From Woodsholea maritima DSM 17123 (GTDB lineage Bacteria; Pseudomonadota; Alphaproteobacteria; Caulobacterales; Maricaulaceae): a stretch of 42,500 bases of DNA. The DNA lies in assembly GCF_000382325.1 (NCBI RefSeq), contig NZ_KB908064.1, positions 1 through 42,500 on the forward strand. Reading direction: 5' to 3'. Made by a program: the position numbers and the translations under genes. Shown here in pieces: positions 1 through 6,857 of this stretch. Positions within the stretch are counted from its first letter, which is position 1. Every line of letters starts with the position of its first letter. The notes below the pieces were generated by a model, which made no database searches, had not been told where the DNA came from, and was given only the letters and a program-made list of their open reading frames with translations.

Positions 1-332
1 GCGCTGGCGACCACAAAAACCGTCTCGCCAAAGGGGGAGCCGGTATCCATCCCCTCACAGATCGAACGAAAAACAATCCCGCGCGCCTTCATCGTGTGCA
101 AAGTATCAATGAGATCAAACACGCTGCGCGCCAGACGGTCGAGCCGCCACACCACCAGCTCATCACCGGCATTTAAGGCCTTCATCATCTGGTTATAGGC
201 CGGGCGGTCCAGACAGGCCCCCGATATACCATGGTCTTCAAACACCTGATCACACTGCGCCGCCACCAGCGCATCGCGCTGAAGATTAAGCGATTGATCA
301 TGCGTTGAAACGCGCGCATAGCCGATCCGCAT
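1..332 (-). CDS. Serine resolvase/invertase family recombinase, N-terminal part (cut by window edge)
   Basis: 110 codons are visible, beginning MRIGYARVSTHDQ, the standard start of small serine recombinases (Tn3 resolvase/Pin invertase type); the Ser of the RVST motif (residue 9) is the expected nucleophile. The motifs GDELVVWRLDRLARS (about residues 56-70) and GIVFRSICEG (about 85-94) match the rest of the catalytic domain. An AGGAGG ribosome binding site lies 7 bases before the ATG on the minus strand. The C-terminal helix-turn-helix part lies beyond the left edge. This is a different protein from the large serine recombinase at 7198. It may resolve dimers or invert a segment of the element; which one cannot be decided here. 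Confidence 0.9.
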   Translation of the reverse strand, partial: MRIGYARVSTHDQSLNLQRDALVAAQCDQVFEDHGISGACLDRPAYNQMMKALNAGDELVVWRLDRLARSVFDLIDTLHTMKARGIVFRSICEGMDTGSPFGETVFVVAS

Positions 333-437
333 GGCGGCCTCCTTTCCGTGTCCGGTGATAAGCGTAAAACCGCACTGAGCGCGCATTTTATCGTCTCTAA
401 TCCCTTCCTTTACGGGACGGGCGCGAAGTGGACGAAA

Positions 438-461
438 ATCCGGCGCGTTTTCACGCCGGAT
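438..461. repeat. Inverted repeat (8-bp arms) in the 333-614 gap
   Basis: ATCCGGCG at 438-445 is matched by CGCCGGAT at 454-461, an 8-bp perfect pair around an 8-base loop. It lies between the divergent resolvase gene and the small membrane protein gene at 615. No T-run follows, so an operator or recombination site is as likely as a terminator. Confidence 0.45.
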
Positions 462-532
462 CAGGCGATCTCAATGATGGGTTGACCATAGCAGGGAAAA
501 TCTCTTTTTGGAAGGTTTTTGAGACACTTAGC

Positions 533-546
533 CATACATGTGTATG
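533..546. promoter_or_regulatory. Short dyad upstream of the 615 gene, possible operator
   Basis: CATACA TG TGTATG is a 6-bp perfect dyad with a 2-base centre, flanked by TAGC on the left and GCTA on the right, so the symmetry extends with a one-base offset. It lies about 70 bases before the start of the membrane protein gene. It is the right size for a dimeric repressor site, but no cognate regulator can be named. Confidence 0.35.
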
Positions 547-614
547 CGCTATACAGCCTCGATAAGCTCTTGACGGCGCGCGCGGTTTCTTCATGCCAGA
601 GGGGGAGCGCCCGC

Positions 615-905
615 ATGAACCAGTCATCATCACCACAGCAATCATCCCAGAAAAAGACCACCCTGACGGGGGCCATGGCCTGGATCGGGGCCTTTGCGGG
701 CTTCTTATGGGGCGGCACCGCCGGGGATGCCGATCCCGAAATCGGGTTTTGGGCCGGGGCCCTGGCCGGGGCGCTCTTGGGCGCGGCAACGGGCTGGATT
801 GGGGCGCTGACCTTACGCGTTGTGTTCCACATCGCCTTTCTGGCGCTGGCGCTCTTGCTCATCGCCGGGCGCGTGCTTTGGTTTTTCAACAACATGGGAG
901 CGTAA
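615..905 (+). CDS. Small Gly/Ala-rich membrane protein of unknown function
   Basis: 96 residues. A short polar N-terminus with Gln and Ser is followed by two hydrophobic stretches: residues about 19-65, rich in Gly and Ala with small-xxx-small spacing (AGFLWGGTAGD, AGALAGALLGAATG), and about 68-90 (LRVVFHIAFLALALLLIAG). This suggests two or three membrane helices with glycine-zipper packing. I chose the ATG at 615 because GGGGGAG at 601-607 sits 7 bases before it; a longer reading from 519 lacks a ribosome binding site and adds a poor N-terminus. It ends one base before the next gene, so the two are probably cotranscribed. No family recognised. Confidence 0.6.
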   Translation: MNQSSSPQQSSQKKTTLTGAMAWIGAFAGFLWGGTAGDADPEIGFWAGALAGALLGAATGWIGALTLRVVFHIAFLALALLLIAGRVLWFFNNMGA

Positions 906-906
906 A

Positions 907-1278
907 ATGGCCACCCTCAAAACTCTGCTCATCGCAATGAACGCCGCTTTAATGGCCACAGCCCTGTTCACACCCCCCGCACCGGCGCAAGACACAGATG
1001 TAGAGCCGGAGCGCTTTACGAATCGTAATATTTTAAGAATGGCTGAAAATGAGCGCAGTGTTTGGTTGCACGGATTAGTGCTTGGATTGGCAAGTGGCAT
1101 TGCCTTACGCGATCAGAATGCTTCTGATTGTGTAGCAGCTTGGTATTTTGAGAATGAACAACAACACTATGCTACTGTCATTGCTAATTTGGAAAGGTTT
1201 CCTGATCACGTCCCGCCGACGGTTGTATTAGCTCTCGCAAGACGCGAATGCCCGCAACTTCGCATAGATTACAACTAA
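907..1278 (+). CDS. Secreted small protein, Rap1a/Tai-like layout
   Basis: 123 residues with a clear signal peptide (MATLKTLLIAMNAALMATALF, cleavage near APAQ-D). The mature part has two cysteines (C75, C115), a central LHGLVLGLASG stretch and a C-terminal run FPDHVPPTVVLALARRECP. This resembles the Rap1a/Tai periplasmic immunity-protein family: a signal peptide, two Cys able to form a disulfide, and a valine-rich helix before the last Cys. The match is by eye only. The base composition changes sharply at about 1010: the signal-peptide part is GC-rich, the rest markedly AT-richer than its neighbours. The last four bases overlap the 3' end of the convergent gene. No toxin partner is evident. 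Confidence 0.6.
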   Translation: MATLKTLLIAMNAALMATALFTPPAPAQDTDVEPERFTNRNILRMAENERSVWLHGLVLGLASGIALRDQNASDCVAAWYFENEQQHYATVIANLERFPDHVPPTVVLALARRECPQLRIDYN

Positions 1279-2021
1279 GGAGAAGGGCCGCTAGATAACT
1301 GCGGTTCACCGAGCGGTAACAAAGGGTCATCAGAACTTCGGTTTTGTGAAATACTGAACTCTGATGATCCACTGATATGAGCGGCGACGCGGTTTATCTC
1401 ATCCGAAAAGTTCTGCAACTCCTCGACGCTTAAGGGATTATCCTGATCATTGATCCTGTCTCTGGCAGGATCGATGATCTCGGTCTGGATGTCGGCCAGT
1501 TCTGCACTGCGCTGCATTGCAATGCGATATTCTTCAACATTTGTCGCATCTTCTGGAATTGTAACCCCGATCAAAGCCGATGGCGGAATGATCCGCCCAT
1601 CGCGCGTTTCTGCGCTGCCATCCGGGCGCATAAAGATCACCGTGCCGTCATCAAGACGGGCGGCCTCCGCCTCCAGACGCTCCAGCTCTTCGGCATTGTC
1701 CACAAGTGCGTCATTCAATGCGCTTTGGGCCTGGGTTATCGCGCTCTGGGCGCGTGTATAGGCTTCGCGGTATTGCGGGTCTAACAAGCGCGCCTGCAAG
1801 GCGCTGAGCGCTGTTTGAACAATGTCCTGGCGGTCCTTGCGTTCTTGTCCGCGCAGGTCTTTATCGCCCGTGATAAAACGCCGGACCTTACCATTTTCCC
1901 GGCCCGCGATCTCATCCTGTAAATCTGAAAATTCGTGTTTCTGACGGATAAGCTGGGCGCCATGTCCATCCGCATCCCCTGCGGCGTTCAAATAATGCTC
2001 AGATAAATATCCCTTGTCCAT
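1275..2021 (-). CDS. Hypothetical coiled-coil protein
   Basis: 248 residues, soluble, no signal peptide. Residues about 55-125 are strongly helical and charged (heptad-like runs such as AQSALNDALVDNAEELERLEA), predicting a coiled coil. A short predicted beta segment follows with TVIFMRPDGSAETRDGRIIP (about 126-145), then another helical part and a Ser/Pro-rich tail. I recognise no family. It is convergent with the Rap1a-like gene, overlapping it by 4 bases, and its promoter region (2022-2060) is very AT-rich with an imperfect CCTTA...TAAGG dyad at 2028-2052. In context it is element cargo. Confidence 0.6.
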   Translation of the reverse strand: MDKGYLSEHYLNAAGDADGHGAQLIRQKHEFSDLQDEIAGRENGKVRRFITGDKDLRGQERKDRQDIVQTALSALQARLLDPQYREAYTRAQSAITQAQSALNDALVDNAEELERLEAEAARLDDGTVIFMRPDGSAETRDGRIIPPSALIGVTIPEDATNVEEYRIAMQRSAELADIQTEIIDPARDRINDQDNPLSVEELQNFSDEINRVAAHISGSSEFSISQNRSSDDPLLPLGEPQLSSGPSP

Positions 2022-2096
2022 AAAACCCCTTAAATATATGAATATTATAAGGATATGGACTTAAGATTGGGTTAAGATATTCACCGCGCGGCCAAT

Positions 2097-2387
2097 TTAA
2101 AGGTGCTCGCTTGGGTTCTGCCGCCCATGGAGGAACGCATGAACAATAACAGCTTCACGCGTGACTTCATAATAAATCCAATAATCCTGGATGAAGTATT
2201 TACGATACCCAATGCGGACATCACTGGCATTTTGCCCAATATGAGGATTATTCATGAGGGCGACTAAAGCGTTTTCAAGTCCGCCTTTGTAAGTCTCAAG
2301 CTGGGCTTGCCCCCAGTGCTTTATTGTCCAGGCTGCAATAGCTTCAAGGTGCCGCTCTGCTGGCTTAGTAATGACCAGTTCAAGCAT
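2097..2387 (-). CDS. parE: ParE/RelE-superfamily toxin
   Basis: 96 residues, the usual size for the family. It starts MLELVITKPAERHLEAIAAW, the typical ParE opening (strand, then a helix with conserved hydrophobics), and ends with the RKYFIQDYWIYYEV and VIVHAFLHGRQNP strands that define the RelE/ParE fold. ParE toxins inhibit DNA gyrase; the substrate is inferred from the family only. The gene follows the antitoxin gene and overlaps it by 8 bases, so the two are translationally coupled. Likely role: stabilising the element in the chromosome. Confidence 0.85.
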   Translation of the reverse strand: MLELVITKPAERHLEAIAAWTIKHWGQAQLETYKGGLENALVALMNNPHIGQNASDVRIGYRKYFIQDYWIYYEVTREAVIVHAFLHGRQNPSEHL

Positions 2388-2634
2388 TTTTAGCGCGCGC
2401 CCAAATTCCTTCTATGAACCCATGAACATCTTCACGCGTCGTCAGAGCCGTGATTTGCCCGTTATCATAAGCGCGCTGACTTTCATCAATCATGGCTTGA
2501 AGCTGGCTGCGCTCTTGATCCTTACGAATAAGGTCACGTAAATATTCGCTATCATTTCCATAGCGTCCACTTTCAACTTGGGCTTTCACCCAGCTGTCCA
2601 TAGGCTCTGGCATTGTGATGGTTTTGCGTATCAT
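2380..2634 (-). CDS. parD: ParD/CopG-type antitoxin
   Basis: 84 residues. The N-terminus MIRKTITMPEPMDSWVKAQV followed by SGRYGNDSEYLRDLIR is the ribbon-helix-helix layout of ParD antitoxins: a beta strand that inserts in the major groove, then two helices. The acidic, flexible C-terminal half (after about residue 45) would wrap the toxin. It precedes parE in a bicistronic unit. ParD proteins repress their own promoter; a matching dyad lies just upstream at 2641-2657. Confidence 0.85.
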   Translation of the reverse strand: MIRKTITMPEPMDSWVKAQVESGRYGNDSEYLRDLIRKDQERSQLQAMIDESQRAYDNGQITALTTREDVHGFIEGIWARAKNA

Positions 2635-2640
2635 ATATCA

Positions 2641-2657
2641 ATCATACTAAATATGAT
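2641..2657 (-). promoter_or_regulatory. Putative operator/promoter of parDE
   Basis: ATCATA-ctaaa-TATGAT is a perfect 6-bp dyad 7 bases upstream of the parD start codon, inside a short AT-rich island where the promoter must lie. Autoregulation through such a dyad is standard for ParD-type antitoxins; the specific binding is inferred. Confidence 0.5.
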
Positions 2658-2734
2658 CGAATTATTCAAGAGCGTCATAGGCTCACGGCATAATCTGGCG
2701 GCGCTTTACACCGAAGAAATATCCCGTTCAGCCC

Positions 2735-3439
2735 CTAAAGCGGATAAGCCAAAAGATGGCGGCGCAGATCATCATAAAGCACGGTGTCGCTATAGCGGTG
2801 CATATCGGATTTATTACGCAAAGAGAGCAATTCCTCCTTGTCCAGCAAGGTACGAAAATGCCCCGTCAATCTCTCGTACCGCGTGATCACGCTCCCGTAT
2901 TTTTCAATAAATTCCGGGTTATCTTTATACTGACGGATAAAGGCTCCGATCTCACTAAGCTGGCTTAAGGCCTGACGCGTCTCATCGGGGTAAAGCTGCT
3001 CTGGGGTCTTGGGCAGATGGATAGAACAAAACAGCCGCACCGTCATTTCATAGACATGGCGCGTCTTTTCCTTTGGATCGCGGAACCTGGCCGCATGATG
3101 TTTGCGGTGGGCGGCAAAATTCGGGCCTTTTGAAACTTCTTCCAGGATTGCCCGGCCCCGCGCGCTAAGCGCACGGTTTTGATAAAGATACATCCCCGTT
3201 CCGCCAAAGGCGTGGCGCTCCATCAATGTCGCCTCAATGAGCTTTGCGCGCAAACGGGAGAAGAGCTCACGGATGGAGCGTTCAGACAGCCGGGTATCTC
3301 GCGCTGCCTGCGCCACCGTATGACCCTGCGCAAAGGCCTTGAGGACCTTTAAGAAACGATATTCCGACAATTTGGAACCGTGGTGATAGCGGTTACGGGG
3401 TCTGGGGTTCGAGGCCGTTTTTTGTTTTCGGTTCGTCAT
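2735..3439 (-). CDS. DNA-binding (helix-turn-helix) protein of unknown role
   Basis: 234 residues. A basic N-terminus (about 1-22, rich in Arg, Lys and His) leads into FLKVLKAFAQGHTVAQAARDTRLSERSIRELFSRLR (about 28-64, quoted in two halves as FLKVLKAFAQGHTVAQAARD and TRLSERSIRELFSRLR), a convincing helix-turn-helix of the kind seen at the start of IS1595-like transposases and in some regulators. No DDE catalytic core follows; the rest is helical and rich in Arg and Tyr. I therefore read it as a regulator or structural DNA-binding protein of the element rather than a transposase. An AT-rich promoter region follows at 3440-3475 and it is divergent from the gene at 3655. Confidence 0.6.
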   Translation of the reverse strand: MTNRKQKTASNPRPRNRYHHGSKLSEYRFLKVLKAFAQGHTVAQAARDTRLSERSIRELFSRLRAKLIEATLMERHAFGGTGMYLYQNRALSARGRAILEEVSKGPNFAAHRKHHAARFRDPKEKTRHVYEMTVRLFCSIHLPKTPEQLYPDETRQALSQLSEIGAFIRQYKDNPEFIEKYGSVITRYERLTGHFRTLLDKEELLSLRNKSDMHRYSDTVLYDDLRRHLLAYPL

Positions 3440-3576
3440 AACAGATTATATTTTTCATAGACTTAAATATTGTCTTGCCCGGCTTTGCTTCCGTAAGGCG
3501 TTTGACGCGCGCTTGGCCTGAGCATAGCCTCCTGATCATCCCCTCTAAAGACAAAAGCGCTCCATCACAGCGGCTT

Positions 3577-3625
3577 GAAACAGGTTTTGAAAGGGCCAGT
3601 GCGCCCGGATTTCAAGGCCTGTTTC
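3577..3625 (+). promoter_or_regulatory. Long imperfect stem-loop in the leader of the 3655 gene
   Basis: Three nested arm pairs: GAAACAGG (3577-3584) with CCTGTTTC (3618-3625), TTGAAA (3587-3592) with TTTCAA (3610-3615), and GGG (3593-3595) with CCC (3604-3606). It ends 15 bases before the AAGGAG ribosome binding site at 3641. No T-run follows, so it is not a simple terminator; it may be an RNA leader structure or a recombination/operator site. Confidence 0.55.
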
Positions 3626-3654
3626 GACCTGGGATCAATCAAGGAGCTGAGACG

Positions 3655-4083
3655 ATGATCTGTCCTTACTGCAAAACCCACCTATCCGCCGCCAATGACC
3701 AATCCCACACCCCGCCCAGAACACTCTGGCTGGAGGAGCCGGACCGCCTGCTCTCGGTCAGCTATAGTTCCCGCCTGGCAATTGTCATTGCCAATCTGGG
3801 TCTATCGCGCCGCGCCCTGGCCGATGACATGGCCCATCACCTTTATCTTTATGAGGGTGTTATCCGCAACCGCGCCAGCGGGAAGGTTATTATGCTGGAT
3901 GATGAAGCGATAGAGCGGGCCTTCAATAATGATGGCAGTTTTCGCTGGATTTCTGAATTCATCCGCCGCGGCGAACGGCCCGGCCAGCGGCGTATGCAAG
4001 AGCGAACCTTTGAGCGCCTGGCCCTGCTTGATCTTTATATCAAAATCAAACACCCGGCCATTGCGCGTCATTTAGCGCGCTAA
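3655..4083 (+). CDS. Hypothetical protein with an N-terminal CPYC motif
   Basis: 142 residues. It begins MICPYCKTHLSAAN, a single CxxC pair such as starts a zinc ribbon, but I see no second pair, so metal binding is uncertain. The middle part (LAIVIANLGLSRRALADDMAHHLYLYEGVI, about residues 43-72, given here as two pieces LAIVIANLGLSRRALADD and MAHHLYLYEGVI) looks like a small helical DNA-binding-like segment; the C-terminus is basic. The start at 3655 has AAGGAG 8 bases before it; a longer reading from 3475 would run through the stem-loop and lacks a ribosome binding site. No family recognised. Confidence 0.55.
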   Translation: MICPYCKTHLSAANDQSHTPPRTLWLEEPDRLLSVSYSSRLAIVIANLGLSRRALADDMAHHLYLYEGVIRNRASGKVIMLDDEAIERAFNNDGSFRWISEFIRRGERPGQRRMQERTFERLALLDLYIKIKHPAIARHLAR

Positions 4084-4121
4084 GCCCCCAACCTAGGCAC
4101 CGACCTATGATTTGATCCTTG

Positions 4122-4177
4122 ACATCCGGCAAGGCCAAAAGGGCCCGCATACCGCAAGGTCCAGCCCCGCCGGATGT
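4122..4177 (+). promoter_or_regulatory. Inverted repeat abutting the ribosome binding site of the 4190 gene
   Basis: ACATCCGGC (4122-4130) is perfectly complementary to GCCGGATGT (4169-4177), 9 bp, with a 38-base loop. The right arm touches the TAAGGAGG ribosome binding site (4177-4184). Together with those at 3577 and 6442 it is one of three leader structures in this element. Confidence 0.5.
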
Positions 4178-4189
4178 AAGGAGGATGCC

Positions 4190-4486
4190 ATGCTTCGATC
4201 ACCCAAGCGAGATGAGGCCAAGACCCCCTTCATGAAGTCAGTAGAGGGACTTGCCAATGTCCTGGCGCTCATCGCCACCTATTTAGGGACGCCCCCGCTT
4301 CACCGCGCCACCAGCGGGTTTATCCAACGCTACACGGCAGAGAATTACGGCGAAATGCTCGCCGATCCGGCCAGCTTCGTCTGGTTCTGCCTGGTCGCGG
4401 CCAGCGTGTTCTTCATCTCGCGCGCCACCTTATCAACCGCCATCGTCATGGGCGGTTTGATGCTGGCATCACGCTTTGCCTTTTAA
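4190..4486 (+). CDS. Small membrane protein of unknown function
   Basis: 98 residues. The N-terminal half is soluble and mixed; the C-terminal third holds two adjacent hydrophobic segments (FVWFCLVAASVFFISRATL, about 64-82, and TAIVMGGLMLASRFAF, about 83-98), so a C-terminal hairpin in the membrane is likely. The start codon is fixed by TAAGGAGG ending 5 bases before it. It is followed after 24 bases by another small membrane protein gene and then by the VirD4-like ATPase, so the three may act together. No family recognised. Confidence 0.55.
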   Translation: MLRSPKRDEAKTPFMKSVEGLANVLALIATYLGTPPLHRATSGFIQRYTAENYGEMLADPASFVWFCLVAASVFFISRATLSTAIVMGGLMLASRFAF

Positions 4487-4510
4487 CCTCAAAGCTTAAG
4501 GAGCTTACGC

Positions 4511-4708
4511 ATGAAAAAAGCCAAACACCATCAAGAAGCCGGGCCGATCAAAACTCTGATCATAGCCCTTGGCGCGTTCATCACGCTGGGCGGCATAACA
4601 GGTCTGGTTTCCGCTGAAATCGGGATGGGGCTGATCATGACCACGCTCGGGATCGGCATAATCTGGGCCGGATCGCACCTGCCCAATAAAAATCACATCA
4701 CCTGGTAA
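4511..4708 (+). CDS. Small two-helix membrane protein
   Basis: 65 residues. Two hydrophobic segments, about 14-33 (KTLIIALGAFITLGGITGLV) and about 37-55 (IGMGLIMTTLGIGIIWAGS), with a basic N-terminus (MKKAKHH), suggest an inner-membrane hairpin. A TAAGGAG ribosome binding site lies at 4497-4503, flanked by the short arms AAGCT and AGCTT. A terminator follows at 4741. Function unknown; it stands directly before the anchor-less coupling-protein-like ATPase. Confidence 0.55.
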   Translation: MKKAKHHQEAGPIKTLIIALGAFITLGGITGLVSAEIGMGLIMTTLGIGIIWAGSHLPNKNHITW

Positions 4709-4740
4709 CCCGCCGCTCACAAGGGGCACAAAATCTATTG

Positions 4741-4772
4741 AAGGGGGGCATGATCCATGCCTCCCTTTTTTT
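4741..4772 (+). terminator. Rho-independent terminator before the VirD4-like gene
   Basis: AAGGGGGGCATG, a 3-base loop and CATGCCTCCCTT (one G-T wobble) form a strong hairpin followed by a run of seven T. It would end the transcript of the two small membrane protein genes, or act as an attenuator for the ATPase gene that starts 21 bases later. Confidence 0.75.
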
Positions 4773-4793
4773 AATCAAAGGACAATCAAGACC

Positions 4794-6407
4794 ATGTTTG
4801 AAGATGCGTTTTACGCCCAGAACCGTTACGGCTCGGCGCGCTGGTCCGATGAAAATAATATCCGCAAGGCCGGATTATTTGACCCCAAGGGCCTTCAACT
4901 TGGATTTTTCAAAGACAAAACATTGCGCATGCCAGGCGATGCCCCGTTGATTACGATTGCCGGGGCCGGTGCGGGCAAATTTACAACCGTCATTGCGGCC
5001 AATCTGTGTATGGACCCCCAGACCCCCATGATGGTGCTGGACCCGCGCGCAGAGATCGCCGCGACCTCCCTTCACACCCTGGCGCGCGCAGGCACCTATG
5101 GCTATTGCTGGTGCCCCGTTGCCATGCACCACTTGCCGCAACATAGCTGTAATCTGCTTGATATTCTTACGCCCCAAAGCCCAACGCTCAAACCCGATAC
5201 GGCCATGATCTTTTCCACGCTGATCCCCATTGGCCCCAATACGCGCGAGCCCTATTTTAAGCAACGCGTCCAGCAATGGTGCAGCGCCCTGACTTTGTTC
5301 GAGATTCACCGCAAAGGCTTTGCGACCCTGCCGGGCCTTTATCGTCAATTTCAAAAGATTGAAGGCGATCCCCAAGCCTGGGCCGATACGCTGTCGGGCA
5401 TGTTACAATCCCACGAACCCGATATTCGCGCCAGCGCCGGGGAAATGCTGACCAAACAGCAAGATGCGCCGCGCGAATTCGGTGCGATTACCGGCGAGTT
5501 TCAAGCCTCTATGGGGTTCTTGAACGATCCATGCCTGCAAACCGCGCTTGAGGGGGAGGGTTTCTCGGTGAAGGCGCTCGCCCATCCCCTCCAGACCAGC
5601 CGCATTTTCCTGAATGTGCCTGCTGAATATATCAAGCTTTGGGCCCCGGTCTTGCGCCTCTTTTTCGCTTTGGCAATGGTCTATAAACGCCGCGCCCCCC
5701 TATCACCGCGCATTTTGCTAATGATCGATGAGGCCGGGCAATTAGGCTATTTTGAGGAATTACTCAAAGCCTTCACCTTCGGGCGCGGCGATGGCGTCCG
5801 CACATGGGCTTTTTTTCAAGATGTCGGCCAGATCACGCGTAATTTTGGACCTGATGCGGTTCAAAGCTTTTTAGGCTCGGCGCAAGTGCGTCAATTTTTT
5901 GGCGCGCGTGATTACCCCACAGCCAAGCTCATCAGTGATATGCTGGGCCATCAAACCCTGCATTTTGACGATCATTTGCAACAATCCGACGCCAGGCGGC
6001 GTAGACAAAAACTCCTGCAAGTGGTGATGAAAGGCGAAGACCCGTTCGAAGCGGCAACTGATTTCGGACAGGCTGATTTTGCCACCACCTATCAAAGCCA
6101 GCAAAGCCGTGCACTATTAAACCCGGATGAAGTGCTGGCCCTGCCTGAAGACAAACAAATCCTTTTTATCTCCGGCAAAAACCTTCATCCCGTATTGGGC
6201 GAGCGCAAGCCCTATTTTATGCGCGCTGACATGGCCGGGCTTTATCTAAACAACCCCATGCACCCGCCAGCGGATAGTGTGCGTATTAAAACCCGCTTTG
6301 GCCATAAAACTCTCAAAGTGTGTGAAGGCCCGGTCTCCCAAGACTATGCCCATCTGCCGCAATACCAAACCGGGCGCATGCGCTGGGCCGAAGGATACCC
6401 GGTTTAA
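4794..6407 (+). CDS. VirD4/TraG-like coupling ATPase lacking a membrane anchor
   Basis: 537 residues. It opens almost at once with YGSARWSDENNIRKAGLF, which matches the GSARW segment that in VirD4/TraG proteins follows the N-terminal membrane helices; here those helices are absent. The P-loop region is ITIAGAGAGKFTT (K62), lacking the usual first Gly and with Phe after the Lys, in place of the GPTxSGKG form. Walker B is RILLMIDEAGQLG (D312, E313). RGDGVRTWAFFQDVGQITRNF matches the TraG motif with the conserved Q. Coupling proteins feed DNA-relaxase complexes into type IV channels as membrane hexamers; without anchor, relaxase or channel genes here, its actual role is open. The ribosome binding site is weak (AAGGAC). 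Confidence 0.8.
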   Translation: MFEDAFYAQNRYGSARWSDENNIRKAGLFDPKGLQLGFFKDKTLRMPGDAPLITIAGAGAGKFTTVIAANLCMDPQTPMMVLDPRAEIAATSLHTLARAGTYGYCWCPVAMHHLPQHSCNLLDILTPQSPTLKPDTAMIFSTLIPIGPNTREPYFKQRVQQWCSALTLFEIHRKGFATLPGLYRQFQKIEGDPQAWADTLSGMLQSHEPDIRASAGEMLTKQQDAPREFGAITGEFQASMGFLNDPCLQTALEGEGFSVKALAHPLQTSRIFLNVPAEYIKLWAPVLRLFFALAMVYKRRAPLSPRILLMIDEAGQLGYFEELLKAFTFGRGDGVRTWAFFQDVGQITRNFGPDAVQSFLGSAQVRQFFGARDYPTAKLISDMLGHQTLHFDDHLQQSDARRRRQKLLQVVMKGEDPFEAATDFGQADFATTYQSQQSRALLNPDEVLALPEDKQILFISGKNLHPVLGERKPYFMRADMAGLYLNNPMHPPADSVRIKTRFGHKTLKVCEGPVSQDYAHLPQYQTGRMRWAEGYPV

Positions 6408-6441
6408 ACGCTTATTCCCCCAAATTTCCGCTGATAACCGG

Positions 6442-6490
6442 CCATGATGAAAAGGCGTAGCCCCCAAATAGAGGAGCCTTTTCATCATGG
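6442..6490 (+). promoter_or_regulatory. Perfect 15-bp inverted repeat enclosing the RBS and covering the start codon of the 6487 gene
   Basis: CCATGATGAAAAGGC (6442-6456) and GCCTTTTCATCATGG (6476-6490) are perfectly complementary over 15 bp with a 19-base loop. GAGGAG (6471-6476) lies at the loop end and the ATG (6487-6489) lies in the right arm, so in RNA the stem would hide the start codon. No T-run follows. A translational switch or an operator are both possible. Confidence 0.75.
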
Positions 6491-6768
6491 CTAAGCTTAG
6501 TAAAGCGCAAAACCGCTTCACCGATATTGCAACCCGGCGCGAACTCGATGCGCTGGAATCCCAGCGCCAAACACCCCGGCTAGAGCGTCATCTTACCCCT
6601 GGCGGAACCCTAACCCAACGCGTCCACCAAACCCTGCATGAGGCCGATCAGCGGCGCATGGCGTATCTGCGTGATCGGCTCAGCCGGACCAAGGATAAAC
6701 CCGCGCGGGATTTGGCCCTCAGCGCGAATAAAGGCCGCGCCAAAGCCCAGTTTGATCGCGGGCGCTAA
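6487..6768 (+). CDS. Small basic helical protein, unknown
   Basis: 93 residues, rich in Arg, Gln, Lys and Asp, with no hydrophobic segment. It is predicted to be mostly helical (for example TDIATRRELDALESQRQ and LTQRVHQTLHEADQRRMAYL) and may bind nucleic acid or form a coiled coil. It follows the ATPase gene by 79 bases, which are occupied mostly by the inverted repeat that covers its own start codon. The GAGGAG at 6471 is about 10 bases from the ATG. I recognise no family. Confidence 0.6.
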   Translation: MAKLSKAQNRFTDIATRRELDALESQRQTPRLERHLTPGGTLTQRVHQTLHEADQRRMAYLRDRLSRTKDKPARDLALSANKGRAKAQFDRGR

Positions 6769-6857
6769 CCTCAAAAAACAACCCATAATTGCATATTCTG
6801 CCCAAAGTTTGATATACTTAAGCATGCCGGGCAGCATGGACCTAAAGGAGGTTTTCC

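Noticed and set aside
451-895. Minus-strand frames of 112 and 144 residues
   Set aside because: They are Pro/Arg- and Ala-rich shadows of the plus-strand membrane protein gene and lack ribosome binding sites.
2735-3439. Transposase
   Set aside because: The helix-turn-helix resembles that of IS1595-type transposases, but no DDE motif or terminal inverted repeats are visible.
3475-3654. Longer start of the 3655 gene
   Set aside because: The extension has no ribosome binding site and runs through the stem-loop at 3577-3625; AAGGAG at 3641 fixes the later start.
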